From the NCBI GenBank assembly GCA_910595855.1, contig CAJVCJ010000049.1, positions 1 through 23,364 on the forward strand: a DNA stretch of 23,364 nt, written 5' to 3'. Source of the DNA: Candidatus Thioglobus vulcanius. GTDB lineage: Bacteria; Pseudomonadota; Gammaproteobacteria; PS1; Pseudothioglobaceae. The notes under the pieces are model-generated. The model saw only the letters and a program-made list of their open reading frames with translations. It was not told where the DNA came from and searched no databases. How positions within the stretch are numbered: the first letter of the stretch is position 1; each line of letters starts with the position of its first letter. Made by a program: the position numbers and the translations under genes. Positions 7,364-15,586 of the stretch are shown piece by piece.

Positions 7364-8784
7364 TCGAACAATTACTAGATGATCACCATCTAAATCAAGA
7401 AAAAATTTATTCTTTACTGGGGTCTTTGTCAGAAAATACACCAGATTATGCAGATTTATACTTTCAATATTCCGTGTCTGAGTCGTGGTTTTTGGAAGAA
7501 AGAATTGTTAAATCAGGCACTTATAATATTAGCCATGGTGTGGGTACTCGCTCAGTAAGTGGCGAGCAAACAGGCTTTGCTTATTCTGACGATCTTAATC
7601 GTCAGGCCATTGAAAAAGCCATTGAGTTTGCCAAAGGTATTAGCACAACCAGTTCTCCGATTAAATTACAAACATTCCAGTCAGTGCCGGAGATTGCTAA
7701 ATATAGCGGTTTAAACCCTTTGGGAAGTTTGAGCTCTAATGAGAAGGTTGATTTTTTAAAGCGTATTGATATGTTGGCTAGAAAAGAGCCAAAAGTCAAG
7801 CAGGTTAGCGCCTCTATTTCTGGCGCCTATTCTGAAGTGCTAATTGCCTCTAGTGATGGTGTGTATCAAAAAGACTATCGCCCTATGGTTCGCGTTAGTG
7901 TTAGTGTTATTGTTGAGCATGATGGGCGCATTGAATCTGCTTCAAGTGGTGGTGGTGGTCGTTATGATTATCGTTATTTTATTGATCATAATCTAGATGA
8001 AATTTATGTAGCAGAGGCTATTAGACAGGCTTTAGTTGCATTAGAGGCTAAGGGTGCGCCAGCTGGCAATATGCCGGTTATTTTAGGGCCTGGCTGGCCT
8101 GGCGTGTTATTGCATGAAGCTATTGGTCATGGTCTAGAGGGTGATTTTAACCGCAAAGGATCCTCTGTGTTCTCAGATAGAATTGGCGACAAGGTGGCTA
8201 GCAGTAAGTGCACAATTGTTGATAACGGCACTTTGGCTAATCGACGTGGCAGTTTAACCATTGATGATGAAGGTGTGCCAACCAAGAGTACCACCTTGAT
8301 TGAAAATGGCATTCTTAAAGGGTATTTGTTTGACAAGATGAATGCCAGATTAATGGGTGTTGAATCAACTGGTAATGGTCGTCGAGAGTCATATGCGCAC
8401 ATACCTATGCCTAGAATGACAAACACTTACATGCTTAATGGGGAGGACTCTTTAGATGAGATGATCTTGTCAGTAGATGACGGCATTTATGCGGTAAATT
8501 TTGATGGTGGTCAGGTTGATATCACCTCAGGAAAATTTGTATTTAGTGCAAATGAAGCTTATTTGATTAAGAATGGCAAAATCTCTCATCCAGTTAAAGG
8601 TGCCACACTGATTGGCGCTGGAGATGAAGTGTTGAAAAAGATCTCAATGGTTGCTAACGATTTAAAGCTTGACGGTGGTATTGGTATTTGCGGTAAAGAT
8701 GGCCAGTCTGTGCCAGTCGGTGTTGGTCAGCCAAGTCTTAAAATTGACGAACTAACCGTAGGCGGAACACAGCTAAACACCTAA
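7360..8784 (+). CDS. tldD: Metalloprotease TldD
   Basis: TldD pairs with PmbA (TldE) to form a cytoplasmic zinc protease that degrades unfolded peptides and, in E. coli, matures microcin B17 and degrades the antitoxin CcdA. The 474-residue length fits the family (E. coli TldD has 481). The HExxxH zinc motif is HEAIGH (H252, E253, H257), followed by GLEGDFNRKG as in other TldD proteins. C444 in GIGICGKDGQ near the C-terminus matches the position of the third metal ligand. The start overlaps the end of yhdP by four bases (ATGA), so the two are probably co-translated. pmbA is not in this window. A 93-base intergenic region with a promoter separates it from nuoA. Confidence 0.95.
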   Translation: MIEQLLDDHHLNQEKIYSLLGSLSENTPDYADLYFQYSVSESWFLEERIVKSGTYNISHGVGTRSVSGEQTGFAYSDDLNRQAIEKAIEFAKGISTTSSPIKLQTFQSVPEIAKYSGLNPLGSLSSNEKVDFLKRIDMLARKEPKVKQVSASISGAYSEVLIASSDGVYQKDYRPMVRVSVSVIVEHDGRIESASSGGGGRYDYRYFIDHNLDEIYVAEAIRQALVALEAKGAPAGNMPVILGPGWPGVLLHEAIGHGLEGDFNRKGSSVFSDRIGDKVASSKCTIVDNGTLANRRGSLTIDDEGVPTKSTTLIENGILKGYLFDKMNARLMGVESTGNGRRESYAHIPMPRMTNTYMLNGEDSLDEMILSVDDGIYAVNFDGGQVDITSGKFVFSANEAYLIKNGKISHPVKGATLIGAGDEVLKKISMVANDLKLDGGIGICGKDGQSVPVGVGQPSLKIDELTVGGTQLNT

Positions 8785-8811
8785 AATAAACCGCTAAATG
8801 TATTTGTTGTT

Positions 8812-8821
8812 ATCTATAGAT
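8812..8821. promoter_or_regulatory. Ten-base palindrome upstream of the nuo promoter
   Basis: ATCTATAGAT is a perfect palindrome lying about where the -35 box of the nuo promoter would be. Its ATAGAT half recurs at 8834-8839, 18 bases further on. This could be an operator for a dimeric regulator, but short AT-rich palindromes are common by chance. Confidence 0.25.
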
Positions 8822-8844
8822 TCTCCTTCTAAAATAGATATAAT
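8817..8844 (+). promoter_or_regulatory. Putative sigma-70 promoter of the nuo operon
   Basis: A perfect TATAAT (8839-8844) lies 33 bases before the nuoA start codon, with a weak -35-like TAGATT (8817-8822) at 16-base spacing. Transcription would begin near 8851. A GGAGAG ribosome-binding site follows at 8868-8873, which gives a conventional short leader. It is the only promoter-like site found between tldD and the operon. Confidence 0.55.
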
Positions 8845-8877
8845 GTTTAGATTGAAATTTAAGAATTGGAGAGTTAG

Positions 8878-9234
8878 GTGTTAGAGAACTATCTACCTAT
8901 CGTTGTGTTTATCATGCTTGGCCTTGGCTTTGGTGCAGGACCGATGTTAATCGGTTATTTGCTTGGCCCTAGTAAACCCAACGAAGAGAAAAACTCTCAG
9001 TTCGAATGTGGCTTTCCACCATTTGAAGATTCACGCATGTATTTCAATGTTCGTTACTATTTAGTGGCAATTCTATTTATTTTGTTCGATTTAGAAGTTG
9101 CTTTTGTTTTTCCATGGGCGGTAGTTCAATCAGACTTGGGCTGGTTTGGCTTTATCGCAATGAGTATTTTCTTATTTTTGCTGGTTGTTGGTTTTATCTA
9201 CGAGTGGAAAAATGGCGCACTGGAGTGGGAATAA
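8878..9234 (+). CDS. nuoA: NADH-quinone oxidoreductase subunit A
   Basis: NuoA is a small membrane subunit at the junction of the peripheral and membrane arms of complex I, close to the quinone-access path. The 118-residue product has three predicted membrane helices (about 7-29, 60-82, 88-110). The conserved loop between helices 1 and 2 contains FECGFPPFEDSRMYFNVRYY, with its typical Cys. The FDLEVAF segment follows. The start is GTG, chosen because GGAGAG (8868-8873) stands four bases before it and no ATG is nearby in frame. It is the first gene of the operon, with nuoB starting three bases after its stop. Confidence 0.96.
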   Translation: MLENYLPIVVFIMLGLGFGAGPMLIGYLLGPSKPNEEKNSQFECGFPPFEDSRMYFNVRYYLVAILFILFDLEVAFVFPWAVVQSDLGWFGFIAMSIFLFLLVVGFIYEWKNGALEWE

Positions 9235-9237
9235 ATC

Positions 9238-9717
9238 ATGGCTATTGAAGGATTAATGAAAGAAGGTTTTGTTACTACCTCGCTTGATAGTGTTATCAAC
9301 TGGGCTAGAACAGGTTCGTTATGGCCAATGACATTTGGTCTAGCTTGTTGTGCAGTAGAGATGATGGAGGCAGGTTCTTCACGCTATGATCTTGACCGCT
9401 TCGGTATTGTATTTAGACCAACACCTAGACAATCAGATTTAATGATTGTCGCTGGCACTTTAACCAACAAAATGGCACCCGCTTTACGAAAAGTATACGA
9501 TCAAATGCCAGATCCTAAATGGGTAATCTCAATGGGTTCATGTGCGAATGGCGGTGGTTATTATCATTACTCCTACGCCGTAGTGCGTGGTTGTGATCGC
9601 ATTGTTCCAGTTGATGTTTATGTGCCTGGCTGCCCACCAACAGCAGAAGCGCTGCTTTACGGCATTATGCAATTGCAAGATAAAATCCGTCGTACTAACA
9701 CCATTGCTCGCACCTAG
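9238..9717 (+). CDS. nuoB: NADH-quinone oxidoreductase subunit B
   Basis: NuoB holds the terminal [4Fe-4S] cluster N2, which passes electrons to quinone at the interface with NuoD and NuoH. The 159-residue product has the expected ligands: the tandem pair C37 and C38 in GLACCAVEMM, C102 in MGSCANGG and C132 in VPGCPPTAEAL. The FRPTPRQSDLMIVAGT segment is also typical. Its length is normal for the proteobacterial subunit. A GGAGTGGGA stretch just before the nuoA stop serves as ribosome-binding site. nuoC begins three bases after the nuoB stop. Confidence 0.97.
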   Translation: MAIEGLMKEGFVTTSLDSVINWARTGSLWPMTFGLACCAVEMMEAGSSRYDLDRFGIVFRPTPRQSDLMIVAGTLTNKMAPALRKVYDQMPDPKWVISMGSCANGGGYYHYSYAVVRGCDRIVPVDVYVPGCPPTAEALLYGIMQLQDKIRRTNTIART

Positions 9718-9720
9718 ACT

Positions 9721-10335
9721 ATGCAAAAACTATTAGAACAATTAGAAGAAATTTTTGATGCTAGCAGCATAGCTTCATCTTATGGCGAGTTGACATTAAC
9801 TGTTGCTAGTGAGGATATCATTAGCACTTGCTTAAAATTACGTGATAAGTTGGCATTCGATACGCTTATTGATTTGTGTGGTGTCGATTATTTAACTTAC
9901 GGTCAATCTGAATGGGCTGGTGATGCAAGTAATTCTGGATATTCTAGAGGTCGAAGTGCACAAGGCGGCGAAGATAGGCATCAGCAGCGTTTTGCAGTTG
10001 TTTACCATCTGCTTTCTGTCAGTAAAAATTACCGTATTCGTGTTAAAGCTTTTGTTGATGAAGCCGAGCCAATTATTAAATCAGTAACAAAAATCTGGAC
10101 GTCAGCTGATTGGTATGAGCGCGAAGCCTTTGATTTAATGGGAATTTTATTTGAAAACCACACAGACCTACGTCGAATTTTGACAGATTATGGTTTTGTT
10201 GGGCATCCACTACGTAAAGACTTTCCAATGATTGGCGAAGTCGAAATGCGTTACGATGAAGATCTTGGTCGTGTTGTTTACGAAAAAGTGAGCATCGAGC
10301 CAAACATTAGTGTACCCAAGGTAATTAGGAAATAA
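9721..10335 (+). CDS. nuoC: NADH-quinone oxidoreductase subunit C
   Basis: NuoC is the 30-kDa subunit of the connecting module that carries electrons to quinone. It holds no cofactor and supports NuoD. The 204-residue product has the family signature around EREAFDLMGILFENHTDLRR, then GHPLRKDFP near the C-terminus. It is a separate gene here, whereas enterobacteria fuse it with nuoD. Between DYLTYG and RFAVVYHLLS there is a hydrophilic stretch of about 27 residues (around 66-92) containing GYSRGRS. I recall a similar GFSRG insert in NuoC of other gammaproteobacteria, so it is probably not unique. No Shine-Dalgarno sequence is evident before the ATG, so translation may depend on nuoB. Confidence 0.95.
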   Translation: MQKLLEQLEEIFDASSIASSYGELTLTVASEDIISTCLKLRDKLAFDTLIDLCGVDYLTYGQSEWAGDASNSGYSRGRSAQGGEDRHQQRFAVVYHLLSVSKNYRIRVKAFVDEAEPIIKSVTKIWTSADWYEREAFDLMGILFENHTDLRRILTDYGFVGHPLRKDFPMIGEVEMRYDEDLGRVVYEKVSIEPNISVPKVIRK

Positions 10336-10337
10336 AG

Positions 10338-11591
10338 ATGGCAGAAATTCGTAACTATACGCTTAACTTTGGTCCGCAACATCCTGCGGCTCATGGTGTA
10401 TTGCGCCTAATTCTAGAAATTGACGGCGAGGTGATTGAGCGTGCTGATCCACATATCGGTCTATTGCATCGTGGCACTGAAAAGCTTGTAGAATCAAAGC
10501 CTTACAATCAGTCGATTGGCTATATGGACCGATTAGACTATGTTTCAATGATGAGTAATGAGCATGCTTATGTAATGGCAATTGAGACAATGCTTGAACT
10601 AGAAGTTCCTGAACGTGCACAATACATCCGCGTTATGTTTGATGAAATAACGCGTATCTTGAATCATCTTATGTGGCTGGGAACACATGCATTAGATGTG
10701 GGAGCGATGAGTATTTTCTTATATGCATTCCGAGAGCGTGAAAAGCTGATTGACTGCTATGAAGCAGTATCTGGATCACGTATGCATGCGACATATTATC
10801 GTCCAGGCGGTGTCTATCGTGATTTGCCAGATAACATGCCAAAATATTTAAAAACAGATACTCGTACTGACAAAGAAATAGAGGTTATGAATGCAAATCG
10901 TCAAGGTTCATTGCTAGACTTTATTGAAGATTTTGTTAAAGAATTCCCTCGCCATGTTAAGCAATACGACGACCTATTGACAGAAAATAGAATTTGGAAG
11001 CAGCGCTTAGTTAATATTGGCATTGTTTCTGCTAAGCGTGCCAAGCAATTAGGTTTTACCGGCCCAATGTTGCGTGGATCTGGTGTTGCGTGGGACCTTA
11101 GAAAAAATCAACCATACGCAGTTTATGATCAATTAGAGTTTGATATTCCAATTGGTGTAACTGGTGATAGCTATGATCGTTATTTGGTGCGCATGGAAGA
11201 GTTGCGTCAATCGAATAAGATTATCGGTCAATGTGTAACTTGGCTTAAGGCCAATCCTGGGCCAGTGATGAGTGATGATAAAAAAGTAGCACCACCTAAA
11301 CGTGTTGACATGAAAGACGACATGGAATCACTCATTCATCACTTTAAACTATTTACCGAAGGCTATTCATTGCCAGAGGGTGAGGTGTATAAAGCTGTTG
11401 AACACCCTAAAGGTGAATTTGGAATTTATTTAATTTCAGACGGCGCTAATAAACCATATAGAGTTAAGATTAGAGCGCCAGGTTTTGCTCATTTAGCCTC
11501 AATGAATGAAATGACTAAAGGACACATGTTGTCCGATGTAGTGACCATTATTGGTACACAAGATATTGTATTTGGTGAGATTGACAGATAA
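10338..11591 (+). CDS. nuoD: NADH-quinone oxidoreductase subunit D
   Basis: NuoD is the 49-kDa subunit, derived from the large subunit of NiFe hydrogenases but without metal ligands. It forms most of the quinone-binding cavity next to cluster N2. The 417 residues match the family. Typical stretches are NFGPQHPAAHGVLRL near the start, HIGLLHRGTEKL, YMDRLDYVSMM, GGVYRDLP in the middle, and a C-terminus ending in GTQDIVFGEIDR. A ribosome-binding AGGA (10327-10330) lies seven bases before the ATG, within the end of nuoC. nuoE follows after four bases if the start proposed here for nuoE is right. Confidence 0.97.
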   Translation: MAEIRNYTLNFGPQHPAAHGVLRLILEIDGEVIERADPHIGLLHRGTEKLVESKPYNQSIGYMDRLDYVSMMSNEHAYVMAIETMLELEVPERAQYIRVMFDEITRILNHLMWLGTHALDVGAMSIFLYAFREREKLIDCYEAVSGSRMHATYYRPGGVYRDLPDNMPKYLKTDTRTDKEIEVMNANRQGSLLDFIEDFVKEFPRHVKQYDDLLTENRIWKQRLVNIGIVSAKRAKQLGFTGPMLRGSGVAWDLRKNQPYAVYDQLEFDIPIGVTGDSYDRYLVRMEELRQSNKIIGQCVTWLKANPGPVMSDDKKVAPPKRVDMKDDMESLIHHFKLFTEGYSLPEGEVYKAVEHPKGEFGIYLISDGANKPYRVKIRAPGFAHLASMNEMTKGHMLSDVVTIIGTQDIVFGEIDR

Positions 11592-11595
11592 AAAA

Positions 11596-12069
11596 ATGAT
11601 TTCAGATAACGCAAAAAAACAAATTGATAGCTGGATTGCAAAATATCCACAGGGTAAGCAGAGTTCTGCTGTCATGGAGGCTTTAAAGGTTGTTCAGGCA
11701 GAAAATAACAATCAGCTTAATCATGATTTAATTCAGGCAGTTGCCGATTATTTAGATATGCCGGGTATTGCTGCGGCAGAAGTGGCCACCTTCTATGAAA
11801 ATTATAATCATAAGCCAGTTGGTAAGCACATAATACGTTTTTGCCACAACATTTCATGTATGTTGACAGGCGCTGATGATTTGATTTCTCATCTTGAGAC
11901 TAAGCTAGGCGTTAAGACCGGCGAAGTGACCAAAGATGGACTGATCAGCGTTAAAAAAGTAGAGTGTTTAGGCGCATGTGTAGGTGCACCAATGTTTCAA
12001 ATTGGCGACCAATATTACGAAAATTTAACCACTGATAAAGTTGATGAAATTGTGGATGGTTTAAAATGA
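11596..12069 (+). CDS. nuoE: NADH-quinone oxidoreductase subunit E
   Basis: NuoE is the 24-kDa subunit of the NADH-oxidising module and carries [2Fe-2S] cluster N1a. The cluster ligands are C83 and C88 (RFCHNISC) and C124 and C128 (ECLGACVGAP). The frame is open back to an ATG at 11551 inside nuoD, but that would add 15 residues unlike the family. The ATG at 11596, four bases after the nuoD stop, gives a normal 157-residue protein beginning MISDNAKK and is preferred. The ribosome-binding site is weak. The stop overlaps the nuoF start as ATGA. Confidence 0.94.
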   Translation: MISDNAKKQIDSWIAKYPQGKQSSAVMEALKVVQAENNNQLNHDLIQAVADYLDMPGIAAAEVATFYENYNHKPVGKHIIRFCHNISCMLTGADDLISHLETKLGVKTGEVTKDGLISVKKVECLGACVGAPMFQIGDQYYENLTTDKVDEIVDGLK

Positions 12070-13334
12070 ATGAAGTTTGTTTTAAAAATATAGACAAAGA
12101 TCAATGCTGGTCATTAGCGAATTACGAGGCGACTGGCGGTTATAGTGTATGGCGTAAAATTCTAAAAGGCGAATACACACCTGAGCAAATTATAGCTGAA
12201 TTAAAAACATCAGGCCTAAGAGGACGTGGTGGTGCAGGCTTTCCAACGGGGCTTAAGTGGAGCTTCATGCCACGCAATGCACCAGGTCAAAAATACATTG
12301 TTTGTAATTCTGATGAAGGTGAGCCAGGTACTTGTAAGGATAGGGATATTCTACGATTCAACCCGCATGCAGTGATTGAAGGTATGGCGATTGGTAGTTT
12401 TGTTATGAATGCAACGGTTGGTTATAACTATATTCGTGGTGAATTTATAGAGCCATTTAATCGTTTTGAAGGTGCTTTAAAAGAGGCTTATGAAGCAGGG
12501 TTGCTAGGCAAAGATATTAATGACTCAGGTATTGATTTTGATCTATATTCTCATTTAGGTGCAGGTGCTTATATTTGTGGTGAAGAAACTGCGTTATTAG
12601 AATCTATTGAAGGCAAAAAAGGCCAGCCAAGATTTAAGCCGCCATTTCCAGCAAATGTAGGCTTGTTTGGTAAACCTACAACTATTAACAACACCGAAAG
12701 TTTTGCTTCAGTGCCTGATATTATGCTAAATGGTGGTCAATGGTTTGCCGATCTTGGTGTGGAAAATTCGGGTGGTACCAAGCTGTTTTCAGTATCCGGC
12801 CATGTCACCAGTCCAGCGAACTTTGAAGTGTCAATGGGTATGCCGTTTAAAGAATTATTAGAGCTTGCTGGTGGCATGCGTAATGGCGCTAAATTAAAGG
12901 CCGTTATTCCGGGCGGATCTTCAACGCCAGTATTAACGGCAGAAGTTGCTATGGCTATGACCATGGATTATGATGGTATTGATAAAGCAGGCTCTATGCT
13001 AGGAGCGGGCTCAGTGATTATCATGGATGATTCAACTTGTATGGTAGAGGCGTTAACACGCTTAGCTCATTTTTATTACGATGAATCTTGCGGGCAATGT
13101 ACGCCATGTCGAGAAGGAACAGGTTGGTTATATCGTGTTTTGAAGCGCATCATGGATGGCAAAGGTAAGGCTGACGATATTGATTTATTATTAGGTGTAC
13201 AAGAAAAAATTATGGGCAATACGATTTGCGCATTAGGTGATGCAGCAGCAATGCCAGTTGAAAGTTTCTTAAGAAATTTCCGTGAAGAGTTTGAATACTA
13301 CATTGAGCATGGAAAAAGCATGGTGAAAGGATGA
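12066..13334 (+). CDS. nuoF: NADH-quinone oxidoreductase subunit F
   Basis: NuoF is the 51-kDa subunit that binds NADH and FMN and holds [4Fe-4S] cluster N3, where electrons enter complex I. The glycine-rich GRGGAGFPTG (residues 53-62) is the nucleotide-binding loop. YICGEETALLESIEGKKGQP lies in the middle of the protein. The cluster ligands are C342, C345 and C348 in SCGQCTPCREGTGW and C388 in TICALGDAA. The 422-residue length is normal. Both ends overlap neighbours by four bases (ATGA with nuoE, and with nuoG), a pattern of translational coupling across the NADH-oxidising module. Confidence 0.97.
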   Translation: MNEVCFKNIDKDQCWSLANYEATGGYSVWRKILKGEYTPEQIIAELKTSGLRGRGGAGFPTGLKWSFMPRNAPGQKYIVCNSDEGEPGTCKDRDILRFNPHAVIEGMAIGSFVMNATVGYNYIRGEFIEPFNRFEGALKEAYEAGLLGKDINDSGIDFDLYSHLGAGAYICGEETALLESIEGKKGQPRFKPPFPANVGLFGKPTTINNTESFASVPDIMLNGGQWFADLGVENSGGTKLFSVSGHVTSPANFEVSMGMPFKELLELAGGMRNGAKLKAVIPGGSSTPVLTAEVAMAMTMDYDGIDKAGSMLGAGSVIIMDDSTCMVEALTRLAHFYYDESCGQCTPCREGTGWLYRVLKRIMDGKGKADDIDLLLGVQEKIMGNTICALGDAAAMPVESFLRNFREEFEYYIEHGKSMVKG

Positions 13335-15586
13335 TAGTAGAAATTGAAATTGACGGAAAACTAATTAACGCCAACACGGGCGAAATGGTTATTGCTGTTA
13401 CCGATAGAGAGGGAATTAGCGTTCCAAGATTTTGTTACCATAAAAAATTATCAATCTCGGCTTCTTGTCGCATGTGTCTAGTTGATGTAGAAGGTGCACC
13501 AAAGCCCCAGCCGGCATGTTCAACGCCAGTTGCTGAAGGTATGAAAATCCACACTCAAAATGAAAAGGCCATTGCTTCACAAAAAGCGGTAATGGAATTT
13601 TTACTTATTAATCATCCGTTAGATTGTCCAATTTGCGATCAGGGTGGTGAGTGTGAACTACAAGATGTGGCGATAGAGTACGGCTCTGACGTTTCTCGTT
13701 TCAGTGAGGGTAAGCGTATTGTTGCCCCAAGCGATATCGGACCACTTATTCAAACGGACATGACTCGCTGTATTCACTGCACGCGATGTGTACGTTTTGG
13801 CAGCGAGATTGCCGGCATCATGGAAATGGGTGCTACTGGTCGTGGTGAAGAGTTAAAAATTGAGCCATTTTTAGCAGAAGGCATTACTTCTGAGCTTTCT
13901 GGAAATATGATCGATGTATGTCCTGTGGGCGCTTTAACTTCTAAGCCATTTAGATATGAGCTAAGATCATGGCAAATGAGCTCCGTAGAGAATATTGCCC
14001 GTCATGATTTGGTTGGTTCAAATTTATATGCTCAAACCTATAAAGGCAATGTTAAGCGTGTTGTATCGGGCGATAATGATGCAGTTAACGAAACTTGGAT
14101 TTCAGATCGAGATCGATTTTCTTATGAAGGTTTAACTCATGAGAATAGATTGCTTTTTCCTCAAATTAAAGTAGAGGGTCAATGGAAAGAAGTAGAGTGG
14201 GATGTTGCGCTTGATTTTGCCATTAAGGGCTTAAATAACAATATCCTTAATAGTCGTAATCTTGCAAAATTAGGTGGACTGGCCTCAAATACAGCAACTA
14301 TTGAAGAATTACATTTGATGCAAAAACTATTGCGAGAGATGGGCTGTGAAAATATTGACCATCGTTTGAATGTCAAGGATTTAAACAACACCATGCATCT
14401 AAAGTCTACGATCAAGTTAATCGAGCTTGAGTCTGTTGATCATGCACTTGTTATTGGTGCTAATCTACGTTTAGAGCAACCAATGATTAACCACAGATTG
14501 CGCAAGGCGCAATTATCTGGTGCTAATATAACAACATTAAACGTCAAGGATTTCGACTTCAATTATAAAGTTGATAGTCATATTACGTCGCCAAATGAAA
14601 TTGCCAATACATTGGCTGGCGTATTAAAAACCCTGATAGACAAGACTAAGCAAGAATTTCCTGAATATTTATCAGATGTTATACCAAGCGAGCATTCTGT
14701 CACGTTGGCGAACAATTTACTAGAGGCTAATAATTCAGTGTTAATACTGGGTGAGCATTTAATTAATAATGCACAAGCCAGCAGTATTTCAAACCTAACA
14801 GCTGAAATCGCCAAATTAACAAACAGCTCAACTTTAAATTTGACAGCTACTGCCAATTCACTCGGTGCACAGCAAGTTAACTTCATGCCAAATAGTCAAG
14901 GTATGAATGCGAATGAAATGCTTGATGCTGATATGCGTGCATTTATATTATTAGATATTTATCCTGAGTATGATTTTCATCATTCAGCAGCTGCTTTAAA
15001 TGCTTTATCGAGTGATGATGTGTTTGTCATTTCGTTAAATAGTTTTGGTAGTGAGCTAGTCTCCCAATATTCTGATGTTATGCTGCCAATGGCAGCTATG
15101 TTTGAAACGTCAGGCACCCACATGAATATTAATGGCAAGGCGCAATCATTCCGCGCTTCAGTAGGTGCACCTGGTGAAGCTAAGCCAGCCTGGAAAATAT
15201 TGAAAGTGTTAGCTGATTTATTAGAATTGCCAAGTTTCCATTACGAAAATTCAACTCAAGTTATGAGTGAAGTTGCACATCAGTCAATTCAAACTCATGA
15301 ATATGATGCAAGTATTGATTTAAGCAAGCAAACAGTAACACTTGAAACCATATGGATGCACTCCCCGTATCAGTCAGATGTATTGCTAAGACATGCTAAA
15401 TCACTCAACGCTAGTCAAATTGGGCAAATGAATACAGCCTCAATGAGTGTAACAACAGCACAGTCTTTGTCATTGAATAATAAAGACACTTATCTAGGTG
15501 TTCCAGTTGAAATAGATAGTATCATGGCAGATCAATGTGTGTTTGTTAATAGCAATCAAGCTACCAACGCAGGAGGCTCACAATGA
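13331..15586 (+). CDS. nuoG: NADH-quinone oxidoreductase subunit G
   Basis: NuoG is the 75-kDa subunit of the peripheral arm and carries several iron-sulfur clusters. Ligands for the [2Fe-2S] cluster N1b are C35, C46, C49 and C63. H95, C99, C102 and C108 fit cluster N5, and C147, C150, C153 with C197 fit N4. The extra N7 cluster of E. coli is absent: the segment after residue 205 (LRSWQMSSVENIARHD) has no cysteines. The remaining 550 residues form the degenerate molybdopterin-oxidoreductase domain, which has no catalytic role in complex I. The C-terminal third is the most divergent part. The 751-residue length is within the family range. The stop overlaps the nuoH start. Confidence 0.95.
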   Translation: MIVEIEIDGKLINANTGEMVIAVTDREGISVPRFCYHKKLSISASCRMCLVDVEGAPKPQPACSTPVAEGMKIHTQNEKAIASQKAVMEFLLINHPLDCPICDQGGECELQDVAIEYGSDVSRFSEGKRIVAPSDIGPLIQTDMTRCIHCTRCVRFGSEIAGIMEMGATGRGEELKIEPFLAEGITSELSGNMIDVCPVGALTSKPFRYELRSWQMSSVENIARHDLVGSNLYAQTYKGNVKRVVSGDNDAVNETWISDRDRFSYEGLTHENRLLFPQIKVEGQWKEVEWDVALDFAIKGLNNNILNSRNLAKLGGLASNTATIEELHLMQKLLREMGCENIDHRLNVKDLNNTMHLKSTIKLIELESVDHALVIGANLRLEQPMINHRLRKAQLSGANITTLNVKDFDFNYKVDSHITSPNEIANTLAGVLKTLIDKTKQEFPEYLSDVIPSEHSVTLANNLLEANNSVLILGEHLINNAQASSISNLTAEIAKLTNSSTLNLTATANSLGAQQVNFMPNSQGMNANEMLDADMRAFILLDIYPEYDFHHSAAALNALSSDDVFVISLNSFGSELVSQYSDVMLPMAAMFETSGTHMNINGKAQSFRASVGAPGEAKPAWKILKVLADLLELPSFHYENSTQVMSEVAHQSIQTHEYDASIDLSKQTVTLETIWMHSPYQSDVLLRHAKSLNASQIGQMNTASMSVTTAQSLSLNNKDTYLGVPVEIDSIMADQCVFVNSNQATNAGGSQ
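15571..15576 (+). promoter_or_regulatory. Strong ribosome-binding site for nuoH
   Basis: AGGAGG lies inside the end of nuoG, six bases before the first of two tandem ATG codons (15583 and 15586). It is a consensus Shine-Dalgarno sequence. It is compatible with either ATG, with nine bases to the second. Confidence 0.75.

Noticed and set aside
7942..7962. Run of GGT triplets in tldD
   Set aside because: It encodes a glycine-rich loop in an intact, family-typical protein and is too short to count as a functional repeat.
9916..9996. Hydrophilic insert in NuoC containing GYSRGRS
   Set aside because: At first it looked like a lineage-specific insertion, but I recall similar GFSRG-containing inserts in NuoC of other gammaproteobacteria.
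10363..10620. Open frame on the minus strand opposite nuoD, and similar frames opposite other genes
   Set aside because: These antisense frames have no recognisable domain or ribosome-binding site and overlap strongly conserved genes, so they are chance frames.
11551..11595. Upstream ATG for nuoE inside nuoD
   Set aside because: It would add 15 residues with no family resemblance and overlap nuoD by 41 bases; the ATG at 11596 gives the normal length.
13955..14110. Missing N7 iron-sulfur cluster in NuoG
   Set aside because: Absence of the N7 cysteines is normal in most proteobacterial and mitochondrial NuoG homologues; E. coli is the exception.
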